Assembly: GCA_046293135.1 (NCBI GenBank)
Contig: JBKBPR010000001.1
Coordinates: 186,001 to 250,000, forward strand
DNA from: UBA2638 sp046293135
GTDB taxonomy: Bacteria; Pseudomonadota; Alphaproteobacteria; Micavibrionales; Micavibrionaceae
DNA length: 64,000 bases
Reading direction: 5' to 3'
Shown here piece after piece: positions 1 through 8,615 of this stretch. The notes under the pieces were generated by a model. The model searched no databases and had not been told where the DNA came from. It saw only the letters and a list, made by a program, of their open reading frames with translations. Position 1 is the first letter of the stretch. Every line of letters begins with the position of its first letter. A program made the translations under genes and the position numbers.

Positions 1-331
1 GGAGCGCGCCTTGGTGGCGGCGGAGAATGTTTTGTGCGATCAGGGGCGCTTGGTGGTTGTCACGTTTCATTCCCTCGAAGACAGGATTGTGAAGTCGTTT
101 TTGCGCGAAAAATCGGGAAGTGCCGAACGGGTTTCACGCTACGCGCCGCCGAGTATGGTCGAGGAAAGGGGCGCGGTGTCGGCGCCATTTAGCCTATTGG
201 CGCGTAAGGCGGTAGCGCCCACAGAGGCTGAAATTGCCTCAAATTCCCGTGCGCGTTCCGCCAAGTTGCGGGCGGCTTTGCGTGTGATGAGTGATGCAGA
301 GTGTGAAAACGGCAAGGAGGGGGCGCGATGA
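1..331 (+). CDS. rsmH: 16S rRNA m4C1402 methyltransferase RsmH (MraW), 3' part only
   Basis: This is the C-terminal part of RsmH, the SAM-dependent enzyme that N4-methylates C1402 of 16S rRNA. The gene begins before the window, and the open frame already runs in at base 2. The motif VVTFHSLEDRIVKSF is diagnostic of the family's C-terminal region, and a basic tail follows (residues SRARSAKLRAALR). It is the first gene of the dcw cluster here. Its stop overlaps the ftsL start as ATGA, which points to translational coupling. Identification is firm; the N-terminal SAM-binding half cannot be seen. Confidence 0.95.
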   Translation, partial: ERALVAAENVLCDQGRLVVVTFHSLEDRIVKSFLREKSGSAERVSRYAPPSMVEERGAVSAPFSLLARKAVAPTEAEIASNSRARSAKLRAALRVMSDAECENGKEGAR

Positions 332-918
332 AAAAGCCGCTTCTTGTGCCTTATGCTGTTATCATGCTTTGTGTGGCGTTGAGCGGTGGGATGCTCCTGC
401 AAACCAGTCAGCGCGTGCAGCATAGCGAGGCCGAGGTGCTGCGCCTTGCCAGAGCTATTGAGCGCGAAAAGCAGGCTATTCAGGTGTTGCAGGCCGAATG
501 GGCGCATTTAAACACACCGTATCGTTTGGAAAAGTTGGCGCAAAATTATCTTGGGATGGTTCCGGCGGCCAGCGGGCAGATTTTGGTGGATGCGCGGATT
601 TTGCCCGAAGAGGTCACGCCGCTTGAGGCTGGGCTGGACGGTGATGCGATGATTGAAGAGCGCGGCGAGAATGATTATGCCGCCGCCCTTGCCGCCGCGC
701 AGAATGAGAGCGAACGCGGCGGTGCTTCTGTGAATGCTGCCGCGCGGGAGGTGAGTGAGTTGCGACCCGCGCCCAAGCCATCGGGACAGGCTGTGTCTTA
801 TACCGCGCCCCGCCTGCCAAGAGCGCCTAACGCTACGAATGTCAATAATGTAACCAACGCATCTGATGCGCCGGATTTTTCGGCTGTGCTGGAGCGTGCC
901 GTGATAGGGGGAGAATAG
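328..918 (+). CDS. ftsL: Cell division protein FtsL
   Basis: FtsL is a small bitopic membrane protein of the divisome that works with FtsB and FtsQ to activate FtsWI septal synthesis. The product has a short basic N-terminus, one hydrophobic segment at about residues 5-23, then a leucine-heptad coiled coil at about 30-75 that ends in a family-like RLEKLAQNYLGMVP motif. The remaining 110 residues are Ala/Pro-rich and probably disordered, so at 196 aa it is longer than many FtsL proteins. The ATGA overlap with rsmH and the position before ftsI fix the assignment, because sequence conservation in this family is low. A GGGGGCG Shine-Dalgarno precedes the ATG. Confidence 0.85.
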   Translation: MKKPLLVPYAVIMLCVALSGGMLLQTSQRVQHSEAEVLRLARAIEREKQAIQVLQAEWAHLNTPYRLEKLAQNYLGMVPAASGQILVDARILPEEVTPLEAGLDGDAMIEERGENDYAAALAAAQNESERGGASVNAAAREVSELRPAPKPSGQAVSYTAPRLPRAPNATNVNNVTNASDAPDFSAVLERAVIGGE

Positions 919-919
919 A

Positions 920-2668
920 GTGATGTTCCGCAATCCTTATCTGGTGAAATCGGTCAGGCTGCAAGGCGGGAAAAGCGCGGCTTTGGAAATGATGCGTGGC
1001 CGCATTGTGATGATCGGTCTGTTCTTTGCGCTGGCTTATGCGGCGGTGGCGTTCAGGGCGTTTGAGGTTTCGGTGTTTCAGGGCAATGCCCTCAACCAGC
1101 CGGAGCGCGAGGCTTTGTTTGCCTATAACAATGAAAATCAAGGCCATAAGCCGCGCGGCGATATTTATGACCGCAACGGCGTTTTACTGGCGACAACATT
1201 GCCGGGGGTTTCGCTTTATGTCGACCCCGCGCTGATTATCGGGCATGAGGAAGTGGCGCGGGATTTAACGCGCATTATTCCCGATCTGGATTACGGCGTA
1301 ACGCTGCAACGCCTTCAAAGCAGCAACCGTTTTGTCTGGATCAGGCGCAATATCACGCCGCAACAGCAATATGAGGTTTTGGCGCTCGGTCAGCCCGGCC
1401 TTGGGTTTGAGCGGCAGCAGCGGCGCTTTTATCCGCAAGGGGCGCTGGCCTCGCATTTGATCGGCTATACGAATGTTGATAATTCCGGCCTTGCAGGGCT
1501 GGAGCGCAGTTTTGAGAACCACCTCGCCAGCGGTAAGGATTTGCGGCTTTCGCTCGATATTCGTGTGCAACATATCGTTCACCGCGAATTGCAACGCGCG
1601 ATTGATGATTTCACGGGGATTGCAGGTGTCGGGATTGTCATGGATTTGCGCAATGGCGAGATTATTGCCGGGGTCTCCTTGCCCGATTTTGACCCGCATA
1701 ATGCCGGAAGCGCGGGCGCGAATGAGATGTTCAATCGCATGACCTTGGGCGTTTATGAGCTTGGCTCGATCTTTAAGGTTTTCACCACGGCGGCGGGGTT
1801 GGAGTTGGCCAATATTCCGCTCTCAAAGCCGTTTGATGCGCGAACGCCGCTTCGTTTTGGCCGTCACACAATCAGTGATTTTAGAGGTCAAAACCGTGTT
1901 TTAACGATGGCCGAAGTCTTCATGTATTCCTCGAATATCGGGACGGCGAAAATTGCCGAAATGATCGGAGCGGAGGGATTGCGCGGTTTTTATGATGATC
2001 TTGGTTTGCTCAAACCGATGGATATTGTCTTCCGCGAAGTCGGTCGTCCGCTATCCCCGCAAAACTGGCGGCATATCAATATGCTCACCGCCTCTTACGG
2101 CCATGGTATTTCAACAACGCCGCTGCAAACCACGGCGGCGATTGCCAGCATTATGAATGGCGGTCTATTGGTCACGCCTCAATTTGTGGTCGATGCCGAA
2201 GCTCTGGAAAGCGGCGGACGCAAAAATACATTGAGCCATAACGCGCCAAGTGTGCGTGTTGTGTCCGAAGACACTTCCGAGAAAATGCGCGCCCTTATGC
2301 GTCTTGTGGTCAGCAATGGAACAGGCTCGAAGGCTGATGTTGCGGGCTATGAGGTCGGCGGCAAGACAGGAACGGCGGATAAGGTCGGCGCAAGTGGTCG
2401 CTATGAGCGCAACAAACGGATATCAAGCTTTGTCGGGATTTACCCGTCCTCCGATCCGCAATATGCGATTTTGGTGATGGTCGATGAGCCAAAGCCCAAT
2501 AAGCACAGCTTCGGATTTGCAACGGCAGGCTGGGTGTCTGCTCCGGCGATGGCGCGGATCGTGTCCTCAATGGCCAGTGTTTTGGGGCAAAAGCCAGCCC
2601 TGAAGCCCAAAGAGCAGGATGCGGCGCACTCCATGTTGCAATATATCAGCGCGGGAGGGACGAATTGA
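920..2668 (+). CDS. ftsI: Septal peptidoglycan transpeptidase FtsI (PBP3)
   Basis: FtsI cross-links septal peptidoglycan in the periplasm as partner of FtsW. One membrane anchor lies at about residues 28-50, followed by the PBP dimerisation domain (RGDIYDRNG at about 79) and a transpeptidase domain. The three catalytic motifs are intact: SIFK with Ser about 283, SSN at about 337-339 and KTG at about 482-484. The length of 582 aa is typical. The start is either GTG 920 or ATG 923; a GGGGGAGA site at 907-914 favours ATG 923. The gene follows ftsL by one base and its stop overlaps the murE start. Confidence 0.96.
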   Translation: MMFRNPYLVKSVRLQGGKSAALEMMRGRIVMIGLFFALAYAAVAFRAFEVSVFQGNALNQPEREALFAYNNENQGHKPRGDIYDRNGVLLATTLPGVSLYVDPALIIGHEEVARDLTRIIPDLDYGVTLQRLQSSNRFVWIRRNITPQQQYEVLALGQPGLGFERQQRRFYPQGALASHLIGYTNVDNSGLAGLERSFENHLASGKDLRLSLDIRVQHIVHRELQRAIDDFTGIAGVGIVMDLRNGEIIAGVSLPDFDPHNAGSAGANEMFNRMTLGVYELGSIFKVFTTAAGLELANIPLSKPFDARTPLRFGRHTISDFRGQNRVLTMAEVFMYSSNIGTAKIAEMIGAEGLRGFYDDLGLLKPMDIVFREVGRPLSPQNWRHINMLTASYGHGISTTPLQTTAAIASIMNGGLLVTPQFVVDAEALESGGRKNTLSHNAPSVRVVSEDTSEKMRALMRLVVSNGTGSKADVAGYEVGGKTGTADKVGASGRYERNKRISSFVGIYPSSDPQYAILVMVDEPKPNKHSFGFATAGWVSAPAMARIVSSMASVLGQKPALKPKEQDAAHSMLQYISAGGTN

Positions 2669-4236
2669 TGCGGGAGTCCCCTGTGAGCCAGAACAATACC
2701 AAGGCTGATAGCGCAGATAATGGCGCGCATAATAATGTCAAACGCTTTGCGGGCATCACACAAGACAGCCGCGCGGTGAAAGACGGTTATCTTTTTGCGG
2801 CGCTGCATGGCGGCAAGGTTGACGGTGCGGCCTTCATTCCGCAAGCGATCCAAAACGGCGCGGCTGCGATATTGGCCAGCCCTGAGAATATTGCGCGGTA
2901 TCAGAGCGGCGGGGCGGATGAATCAGGGCTGCCGCAAGATTGCAAGCGCGATATTACTTGGATTTCTGATGATAATCCGCGCCGCAAATTGGCGTTATTG
3001 GCGGCGGAATATTACGCGGCGCAGCCTGAATTTTCAGTCGCAGTGACAGGCACAAACGGCAAGACCTCAACCGTTTATTTTGCGCAGCAAATCTGGGCGC
3101 AGATGGGTTTACCCTCGGCGGGGATTGGTACGCTCGGTGTGAGGCTTGAAGGGCTGCGTCAAGGCCAAGATCAAGATCAAAATATTGAGCTACCGCCATC
3201 GGCTTCGATGACAACACCTGATCCCGTTGCTTTGCACCGCGATTTAAAAATCTTGCAAGAGGGCGGGGTTGAGCATTTGGCGATGGAGGCTTCTTCACAC
3301 GGGCTGGATCAATATCGTCTTGACGGGGTGCGGATCAGGGCGGCGGGCTTTACCAGCTTTTCGCGCGATCATCTCGATTATCACAAAACCGAGGAGGCTT
3401 ATCTTGCGGCCAAGCTGCGGTTGTTTTCGGAAGTCTGTGATAAGGATGGCGCGGCCATTTTGAACGCCGATATTCCTGAATTTGAAGCGCTATCCAAGGC
3501 CGCGCTTGAGCGCGGATTGACGCTTTTATCCTATGGCTTTGAAGGCATGGCGATGAAAATTATCGCGCTGGAGAGTATGCCGAACGGCCAACGCCTTACG
3601 CTTGATGTATTCGGGCGTAGATATGATTTGCGCATTCCGCTTGCAGGGCGCTTCCAGACATATAACGCGCTTTGTGCGCTGGGATTGGTTTTGGCGGAAT
3701 ATCAAGATGCGCCGCCGGAGCTGGCCATAAAGGCGCTTGAAAATCTATCGAGCGTGCCGGGACGGTTGCAGCGCGTTGAGGGGCATCCTGCGGGGGCTGG
3801 CGTTTATGTTGATTATGCCCATACGCCCGATGCGATTGTCACGGCCTTACAAGCGCTTAAGCCGCATACACAGGGCAAGCTGGTTTGTATTTTCGGCTGT
3901 GGCGGGGATCGCGATGCCGGAAAACGTCCGTTGATGGGCAAGGCTGCGGCTGAGAATGCCGATATTGCAATCGTCACCGATGATAATCCGCGCAGCGAAG
4001 ATCCAGCCTCTGTTCGGGCGCAGGCCGCGGCGGCTTCGGATAAAATTCTCAATATCGGCGGGCGGCGTGAGGCGATTGCGCAGGCGCTTGGAATGTTAGA
4101 AGCGGGGGATGTGCTTGTGATTACCGGCAAAGGTCACGAGCAGGGTCAGGAATTTGCCGATCATATAGAAGATTTCTGTGATGTCAGAGAAACGCAAAAG
4201 TTGCTGAAAACAATGCAAGAGGAGAGAGAGCAATGA
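2668..4236 (+). CDS. murE: UDP-MurNAc-tripeptide synthetase MurE (meso-DAP-adding)
   Basis: MurE is a cytoplasmic ATP-dependent ligase that adds the third stem-peptide residue to UDP-MurNAc-L-Ala-D-Glu. The ATP-binding motif GTNGKTS is at about residues 128-134. A DNPR motif near residue 439 marks specificity for meso-diaminopimelate, the Gram-negative diamino acid. I chose ATG 2668, which overlaps the ftsI stop (TGATG) and follows GGGAGG, over an in-frame TTG three bases upstream. The N-terminus carries about 25 extra polar residues before the usual MurE start. The stop overlaps the next start as ATGA. Confidence 0.96.
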   Translation: MRESPVSQNNTKADSADNGAHNNVKRFAGITQDSRAVKDGYLFAALHGGKVDGAAFIPQAIQNGAAAILASPENIARYQSGGADESGLPQDCKRDITWISDDNPRRKLALLAAEYYAAQPEFSVAVTGTNGKTSTVYFAQQIWAQMGLPSAGIGTLGVRLEGLRQGQDQDQNIELPPSASMTTPDPVALHRDLKILQEGGVEHLAMEASSHGLDQYRLDGVRIRAAGFTSFSRDHLDYHKTEEAYLAAKLRLFSEVCDKDGAAILNADIPEFEALSKAALERGLTLLSYGFEGMAMKIIALESMPNGQRLTLDVFGRRYDLRIPLAGRFQTYNALCALGLVLAEYQDAPPELAIKALENLSSVPGRLQRVEGHPAGAGVYVDYAHTPDAIVTALQALKPHTQGKLVCIFGCGGDRDAGKRPLMGKAAAENADIAIVTDDNPRSEDPASVRAQAAAASDKILNIGGRREAIAQALGMLEAGDVLVITGKGHEQGQEFADHIEDFCDVRETQKLLKTMQEEREQ

Positions 4237-4715
4237 TTATCGGTGGACGCATAATGTGGTCGCATTTGAAAATGCCGAATGTGACGGTGAGTGTGCAGCC
4301 CGCACCCAAGCCCAAGATTTATATGCTCAAGGTGCAAAATATGCTTGATATGGGGCGGCATGGCCGCACCGCGATTGTCGAGCCGTTCGCCCCTGATGAC
4401 GGGTTCGAGATGCTCTGGATGGATGAGGATATGCAGAGCGAGACAAAGCCGCGCCTTCCCATTCCGTATAAGATCGGGGCATTGAAATGTTTATATGCGA
4501 GCAAGAAACCGATTGCGCTCACCGATATGGATTACGTGATGAATTGCACACTCAGCGGGCGGCGGATTGAAAAGATCGTGCTCGATGTTTTGATGCCGGG
4601 TGATTTGTTGATCGTAAAGCCGAAGAAATGCCTCTCGGCGATTAAATCCATCGAAGCGCTGCGTATCGTTTCGCGTTATAAAAAACAGAAAGGACAATAT
4701 CTCCATGCTGTATAG
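4233..4715 (+). CDS. Orphan 160-aa protein at the murF position; possible decayed MurF C-terminal domain
   Basis: This gene sits exactly where murF lies in most dcw clusters, overlapping the murE stop (ATGA) and the mraY start (11 bp), and has a GGAGAGAG ribosome site. It lacks the ATP-binding GxxGKT motif and the central ligase domain. Two stretches resemble the MurF C-terminal domain in the right order: MLDMGRH at residues 37-43 (MurF has a MLELG-like motif there) and MPGDLLIVKPKK at 121-132, close to the family's PGDVLLVKGS. The glycine-serine after the lysine is lost, so ligase activity is not expected. I infer a reduced MurF remnant kept for translational coupling or a new role. A structure-independent small protein cannot be excluded. 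Confidence 0.6.
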   Translation: MIIGGRIMWSHLKMPNVTVSVQPAPKPKIYMLKVQNMLDMGRHGRTAIVEPFAPDDGFEMLWMDEDMQSETKPRLPIPYKIGALKCLYASKKPIALTDMDYVMNCTLSGRRIEKIVLDVLMPGDLLIVKPKKCLSAIKSIEALRIVSRYKKQKGQYLHAV

Positions 4716-5790
4716 TCTTTTTGCGCCGCTGGCCGATGATTTCATCTTTTTTAATCTGTTTCGATACCTGACGTTTCGTACCGGCGGGGCGATTATGACC
4801 TCGCTGCTGATTTGCTTTTTGATTGCGCCGCGCTTTATTCGCTGGCTGAAGATGAAGCAGGCCGGCGCGAGCAATATCCGCGAATATCTCGAAGAAGCGC
4901 ATGCGGGCAAGGCCGGAACGCCGACAATGGGCGGGCTGATGGTTTTGGTGGCGGTGACGATCTCAACGCTGCTTTGGGCGAATTTGGCCAATCCGTTTGT
5001 GTGGTTTGCGTTGATCGTGATGGTCGGTTATGGCGCGATCGGGTTTTTCGATGATTTCCTCAAGCTGACCAAGAAAAACTCCAAGGGCTTGCCGGGGCGC
5101 ATAAAGCTACTGTGTCAGGTGACGATTGCACTGCTGGTTTCCATCGGGGTGATGATCGTGCTGCCGCCGCATTTGCAAAGCCATATCGCTATTCCGTTCT
5201 TCAAGGATCTGTTTATCAATATCGGCTGGTTTTTTGCGGTTTGGGCGGTGCTGGTGATTGTCGGCGCATCGAATGCGGTGAACCTGACCGATGGTCTGGA
5301 CGGGCTGGCGATTGTGCCTGTGGCGATTGCCGCCGCGTGTTTCGGGTTGATCGCTTACCTTGTCGGGCGTACCGATTTCACCGATTACCTCAAAATCCCC
5401 TATGTTCCGGGGACGGGCGAACTGGCGGTGATTTGCGGCGCGCTGATCGGCGGGGCGATGGGTTTTTTGTGGTACAATGCCCCGCCTGCGATGGTATTCA
5501 TGGGCGATACCGGATCACTCGCCATGGGCGGGGTTCTGGGCGCAATTGCCATCATGACCAAACAGGAATTGGTGCTTGCGATTATCGGCGGTTTGTTTGT
5601 GCTGGAAACCGTTTCGGTGATTGTGCAGGTCGTTTCCTTTAAGCTCACGGGCAAGCGAGTCTTTGCCATGGCGCCGCTCCACCATCATTTTGAAAAAAAG
5701 GGCTGGTCGGAACCGACAATAGTGATTAGATTCTGGATTATCGCTGTTATATTGGCACTAATCGGATTGGCGACGCTCAAGTTGCGTTAA
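4705..5790 (+). CDS. mraY: Phospho-MurNAc-pentapeptide transferase MraY
   Basis: MraY is the integral membrane enzyme that transfers phospho-MurNAc-pentapeptide to undecaprenyl phosphate, making lipid I. The product shows about ten hydrophobic segments over 361 aa, the normal length. The active-site motifs are present: FFDDFLK at about residue 115, NLTDGLDGLA at about 193-202 and PLHHHFEKKGW near 325. The ATG start lies inside the end of the preceding 160-aa gene and an AAAGGACA site lies 12 bases upstream. The last codons are part of a 13-bp tandem duplication that extends past the stop. Confidence 0.97.
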   Translation: MLYSLFAPLADDFIFFNLFRYLTFRTGGAIMTSLLICFLIAPRFIRWLKMKQAGASNIREYLEEAHAGKAGTPTMGGLMVLVAVTISTLLWANLANPFVWFALIVMVGYGAIGFFDDFLKLTKKNSKGLPGRIKLLCQVTIALLVSIGVMIVLPPHLQSHIAIPFFKDLFINIGWFFAVWAVLVIVGASNAVNLTDGLDGLAIVPVAIAAACFGLIAYLVGRTDFTDYLKIPYVPGTGELAVICGALIGGAMGFLWYNAPPAMVFMGDTGSLAMGGVLGAIAIMTKQELVLAIIGGLFVLETVSVIVQVVSFKLTGKRVFAMAPLHHHFEKKGWSEPTIVIRFWIIAVILALIGLATLKLR

Positions 5791-5803
5791 CAAGTTGCGT
5801 TAA
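5778..5803 (+). repeat. 13-bp tandem duplication at the mraY stop
   Basis: CAAGTTGCGTTAA occurs twice back to back, at 5778-5790 and 5791-5803. The first copy encodes the last residues and stop of mraY; the second falls in the gap before murD. It looks like a simple replication-slippage duplication. The murD start at 5816 has no strong Shine-Dalgarno after it. Confidence 0.9.
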
Positions 5804-5815
5804 ATTGTTATTTGT

Positions 5816-7342
5816 ATGATTGACCTTAAAACTTATATCGACACGCTGGAGAAAAAAACCGTTGCCGTCCTCGGCTTGGGCGCTTCGGGTATCTCTTGCG
5901 TGAGGGCGCTCGTCAAGGCGGGGGCAAAGGTCTATGCATGGGATGATTCGCAAGAGGCTTGCGCGCAGGGTGCAGAGGCAGGGGCGGAGATTGTCACGCT
6001 CAATGCCAAAACGCTGGGCGAATGTGATGCCTTGATTGCCGCCCCTGGCGTGCCGCTGAATTTCCCTGAGCCGCATCCTGTTATTCTGGCCGCGCAAGAT
6101 GCGGAGATTGAAATTTTAGGGGATATCGAGCTGTTCTATCGCGCCGCGCCGGATCGCAAGATTATCGCGGTGACGGGTACGAACGGCAAATCCACAACCG
6201 TCACTTTGATCCACCATATTTTGCAGGAATGCGGGGTCAAGGCAGTTTTGGGCGGCAATATCGGAACGCCTGTTCTTGATCTGAAACTCCCGCCCAAAAA
6301 TGGCGGTGTGATTGTGCTGGAGCTGTCATCATTCCAGCTTGATCTCTGCAGAAAATTCACGCCCGATATCGGCGTTTTGCTCAATCTCAGCCCCGATCAT
6401 ATCGACCGTCACGGCACGATGGAGGCCTATGCCGCGATCAAGGAAAAGATTTTTAATCGTTTCGGACGTGATGGAGGCGGCGCGGTGATCGGTATTGACG
6501 ACCCGTATAGCAAAGAGATTTTCGAGCGGCTTAAAATCGCGCAAGACCGCCGCATCGTTCCGGTATCGGTGCAAGATACACCCCAGCGCGGAGTGTATGT
6601 GGCGGGCAATAGCTTGATGGATGCGCTGGATGTTGATGTGAGCAGCGCTTCGGATTCAGACTCCGCTATAAACGCAACCACCAGTACAAACACCAGCACA
6701 AACACCGCGCTTGAGGTTGGCTCTCTTGCGAATATCACCAAACTGCACGGCCTGCACAATTACCAAAACGCAGCGATTGCCTATGCTGTGGCGCGGCTTT
6801 TGGGGCTGGATTCGCAAGCGGTTTTGGAGGCGATTAAAACCTTCCCCGGCCTTGCACACCGTCAATTCCCGCTCAAAGTTATCAACGGCGTGGCCTATAT
6901 CAATGACAGCAAGGCTACCAATGCCGATGCGGCCGGAAAGGCGCTGGCATCCTTCCGCAATATTTATTGGATTGTCGGCGGCAAACCCAAGGATGGCGGT
7001 TTGAAGGGGCTTGAAGTCTATAAGGAGAATATCAAACATGCCTTTTTGATCGGTGAGGCGCGGGAAGATTTTGCGCTATGGATGGATCTGAACGGCATTG
7101 AGCATAGCGATTGCGGCACGCTGGATAAAGCGCTCGCGGCGGCGCATGCGCTCGCACAAGACCAGCGCGGCCAACCGGGCGGGGCGGGGGTGGTATTGCT
7201 CTCTCCGGCTTGTGCCTCTTACGATCAGTTTAAATCTTTCGAGCATCGCGGCGATGTGTTTGCGCAGCTTGTGGCGGCCTTGCCTGATGATGACGCTGCG
7301 GCACAAAGTGATTTAGTATCTGCAACGGGAGGGACGCGCTAG
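5816..7342 (+). CDS. murD: UDP-MurNAc-L-alanine:D-glutamate ligase MurD
   Basis: MurD adds D-glutamate to UDP-MurNAc-L-Ala in the cytoplasm. An N-terminal Rossmann domain (VLGLGASG at about 18-25) precedes the ATP motif GTNGKST at about 121-127 and the C-terminal ligase domain with NDSKATN near 363-369. At 508 aa it is longer than most MurD proteins. Part of the excess is a low-complexity Ser/Thr/Asn segment at about residues 280-300, encoded by near-repeats of ACCAGCACAAAC, in the central domain. A second acidic, Ala-rich tail ends the protein. The ribosome site is weak. Four bases separate it from ftsW. Confidence 0.95.
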   Translation: MIDLKTYIDTLEKKTVAVLGLGASGISCVRALVKAGAKVYAWDDSQEACAQGAEAGAEIVTLNAKTLGECDALIAAPGVPLNFPEPHPVILAAQDAEIEILGDIELFYRAAPDRKIIAVTGTNGKSTTVTLIHHILQECGVKAVLGGNIGTPVLDLKLPPKNGGVIVLELSSFQLDLCRKFTPDIGVLLNLSPDHIDRHGTMEAYAAIKEKIFNRFGRDGGGAVIGIDDPYSKEIFERLKIAQDRRIVPVSVQDTPQRGVYVAGNSLMDALDVDVSSASDSDSAINATTSTNTSTNTALEVGSLANITKLHGLHNYQNAAIAYAVARLLGLDSQAVLEAIKTFPGLAHRQFPLKVINGVAYINDSKATNADAAGKALASFRNIYWIVGGKPKDGGLKGLEVYKENIKHAFLIGEAREDFALWMDLNGIEHSDCGTLDKALAAAHALAQDQRGQPGGAGVVLLSPACASYDQFKSFEHRGDVFAQLVAALPDDDAAAQSDLVSATGGTR

Positions 7343-7345
7343 ACC

Positions 7346-8551
7346 ATGCTTTTTTCCCGTACCGATCAATCATTTCTGGGGCGCTGGTGGTGGACGCTCG
7401 ACAGGCCGATGATGACGGCGTTTTTTATCCTGATGGGGATTGGCATTGTTATGGTCACAACCGCCAGCCCGCCCGTTGCGGCGCATTTGGGCTTGGGCGA
7501 TTTCCATTTTCTGATTCGTCATCTGGTGTTTATGGTGCCTTCGGTTGTCTTTCTGGTTGTGGTGTCGATGATGGCGCCGCGTATGATCTGGCGCATGTCT
7601 TCGCTGCTGTTTATCGGCGGCTTGGTGGCGATGGTGGCGGTGCTGTTTTATGGCGTTGAGATTAAGGGGGCGCGGCGCTGGATTCATGTCGCTGGTTTTT
7701 CGCTGCAGCCGAGTGAGTTCATAAAGCCCGCATTCGCCGTGGTGTCGGCGTGGTTTATGGCGCGGCAAAAGGACAATATCATCAACGGCAAATCAGGCGG
7801 CGGCGGATATATTATCGCGATTGCAATCTTCGGCTTGAGCGCGGGATTGCTGATTGCGCAGCCTGATTTGGGGATGTGCGTGATTTTGGGCTGTATCTTT
7901 ATGACGCAGATTTTCCTTGCTGGGTTTCCGTTTCGCTGGCTGTTCTTGCTGGTCGGGACGGGGGCGGCGGGAATTTTCGGCGCTTATGTATCCTTGCCGC
8001 ATGTGCGCAGCCGCTTTGACCGCTTTTTGGATCCGTCGAGCGGTGACAATTACCAGATTGAAAAATCGCTGGAGGCCATCAAGAATGGCGGCGTTTTTGG
8101 TGCAGGGCCGGGGCAGGGCGAGATCAAGCTGTTGCTTCCCGATGCGCATGCTGATTTTATCTTTGCTGTTGCCGCAGAGGAGATGGGGCTGCTCTCGCTG
8201 CTGATTATTATCGGCGTGTTTTTCTTTATCCTGTATCGCGGTTTTAACCGTTTGATGGAGGCGCAAGATATGTTCAGCGTTTTGGCGGTGGGCGGATTGC
8301 TGGCGATGTTCGGGCTGCAAGCCTTCGTGCATATGGGCTCGGCGCTCCATTTGCTGCCGACAAAGGGGATGACCTTGCCGCTGATTAGCTATGGCGGCTC
8401 GTCGATGATGTCGATTTGTCTGTCGATGGGAATTGTTATGGCCTTGACACGCCGCCAATCCCGTACCAGCATCTCCAAAGGTGGGCTCTCGATGTTTCAT
8501 CGCAAAAACCAGACAGCGGTGTCATCAGCATCAGCGTCTTCATCAGCGTGA
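7346..8551 (+). CDS. ftsW: Septal SEDS glycosyltransferase FtsW
   Basis: FtsW polymerises lipid II into septal glycan with FtsI. The 401-aa product has about ten membrane segments and the SEDS signatures: RRWIHVAGFSLQPSEF in the first half, NGGVFGAGPGQGEIK before the large loop, HADFIFAVAAEEMG, and PLISYGGSS near the end. Its place between murD and murG separates it from the related rodA at 45.8 kb. A GGAGGG site 13-18 bases upstream supports ATG 7346. The C-terminal tail is Ser-rich and probably disordered. Confidence 0.95.
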   Translation: MLFSRTDQSFLGRWWWTLDRPMMTAFFILMGIGIVMVTTASPPVAAHLGLGDFHFLIRHLVFMVPSVVFLVVVSMMAPRMIWRMSSLLFIGGLVAMVAVLFYGVEIKGARRWIHVAGFSLQPSEFIKPAFAVVSAWFMARQKDNIINGKSGGGGYIIAIAIFGLSAGLLIAQPDLGMCVILGCIFMTQIFLAGFPFRWLFLLVGTGAAGIFGAYVSLPHVRSRFDRFLDPSSGDNYQIEKSLEAIKNGGVFGAGPGQGEIKLLLPDAHADFIFAVAAEEMGLLSLLIIIGVFFFILYRGFNRLMEAQDMFSVLAVGGLLAMFGLQAFVHMGSALHLLPTKGMTLPLISYGGSSMMSICLSMGIVMALTRRQSRTSISKGGLSMFHRKNQTAVSSASASSSA

Positions 8552-8615
8552 CCATCCGCATACATAACCGCCGCCCGCAATCGGCATCTTTATAGGCAAA
8601 AGGCAAGTGTGAACC

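Noticed and set aside
7793..8500. 235-aa minus-strand open frame opposite ftsW
   Set aside because: It is antisense to a clear ftsW gene and its His/Arg/Gln-rich composition is typical of reading opposite a GC-rich membrane protein.
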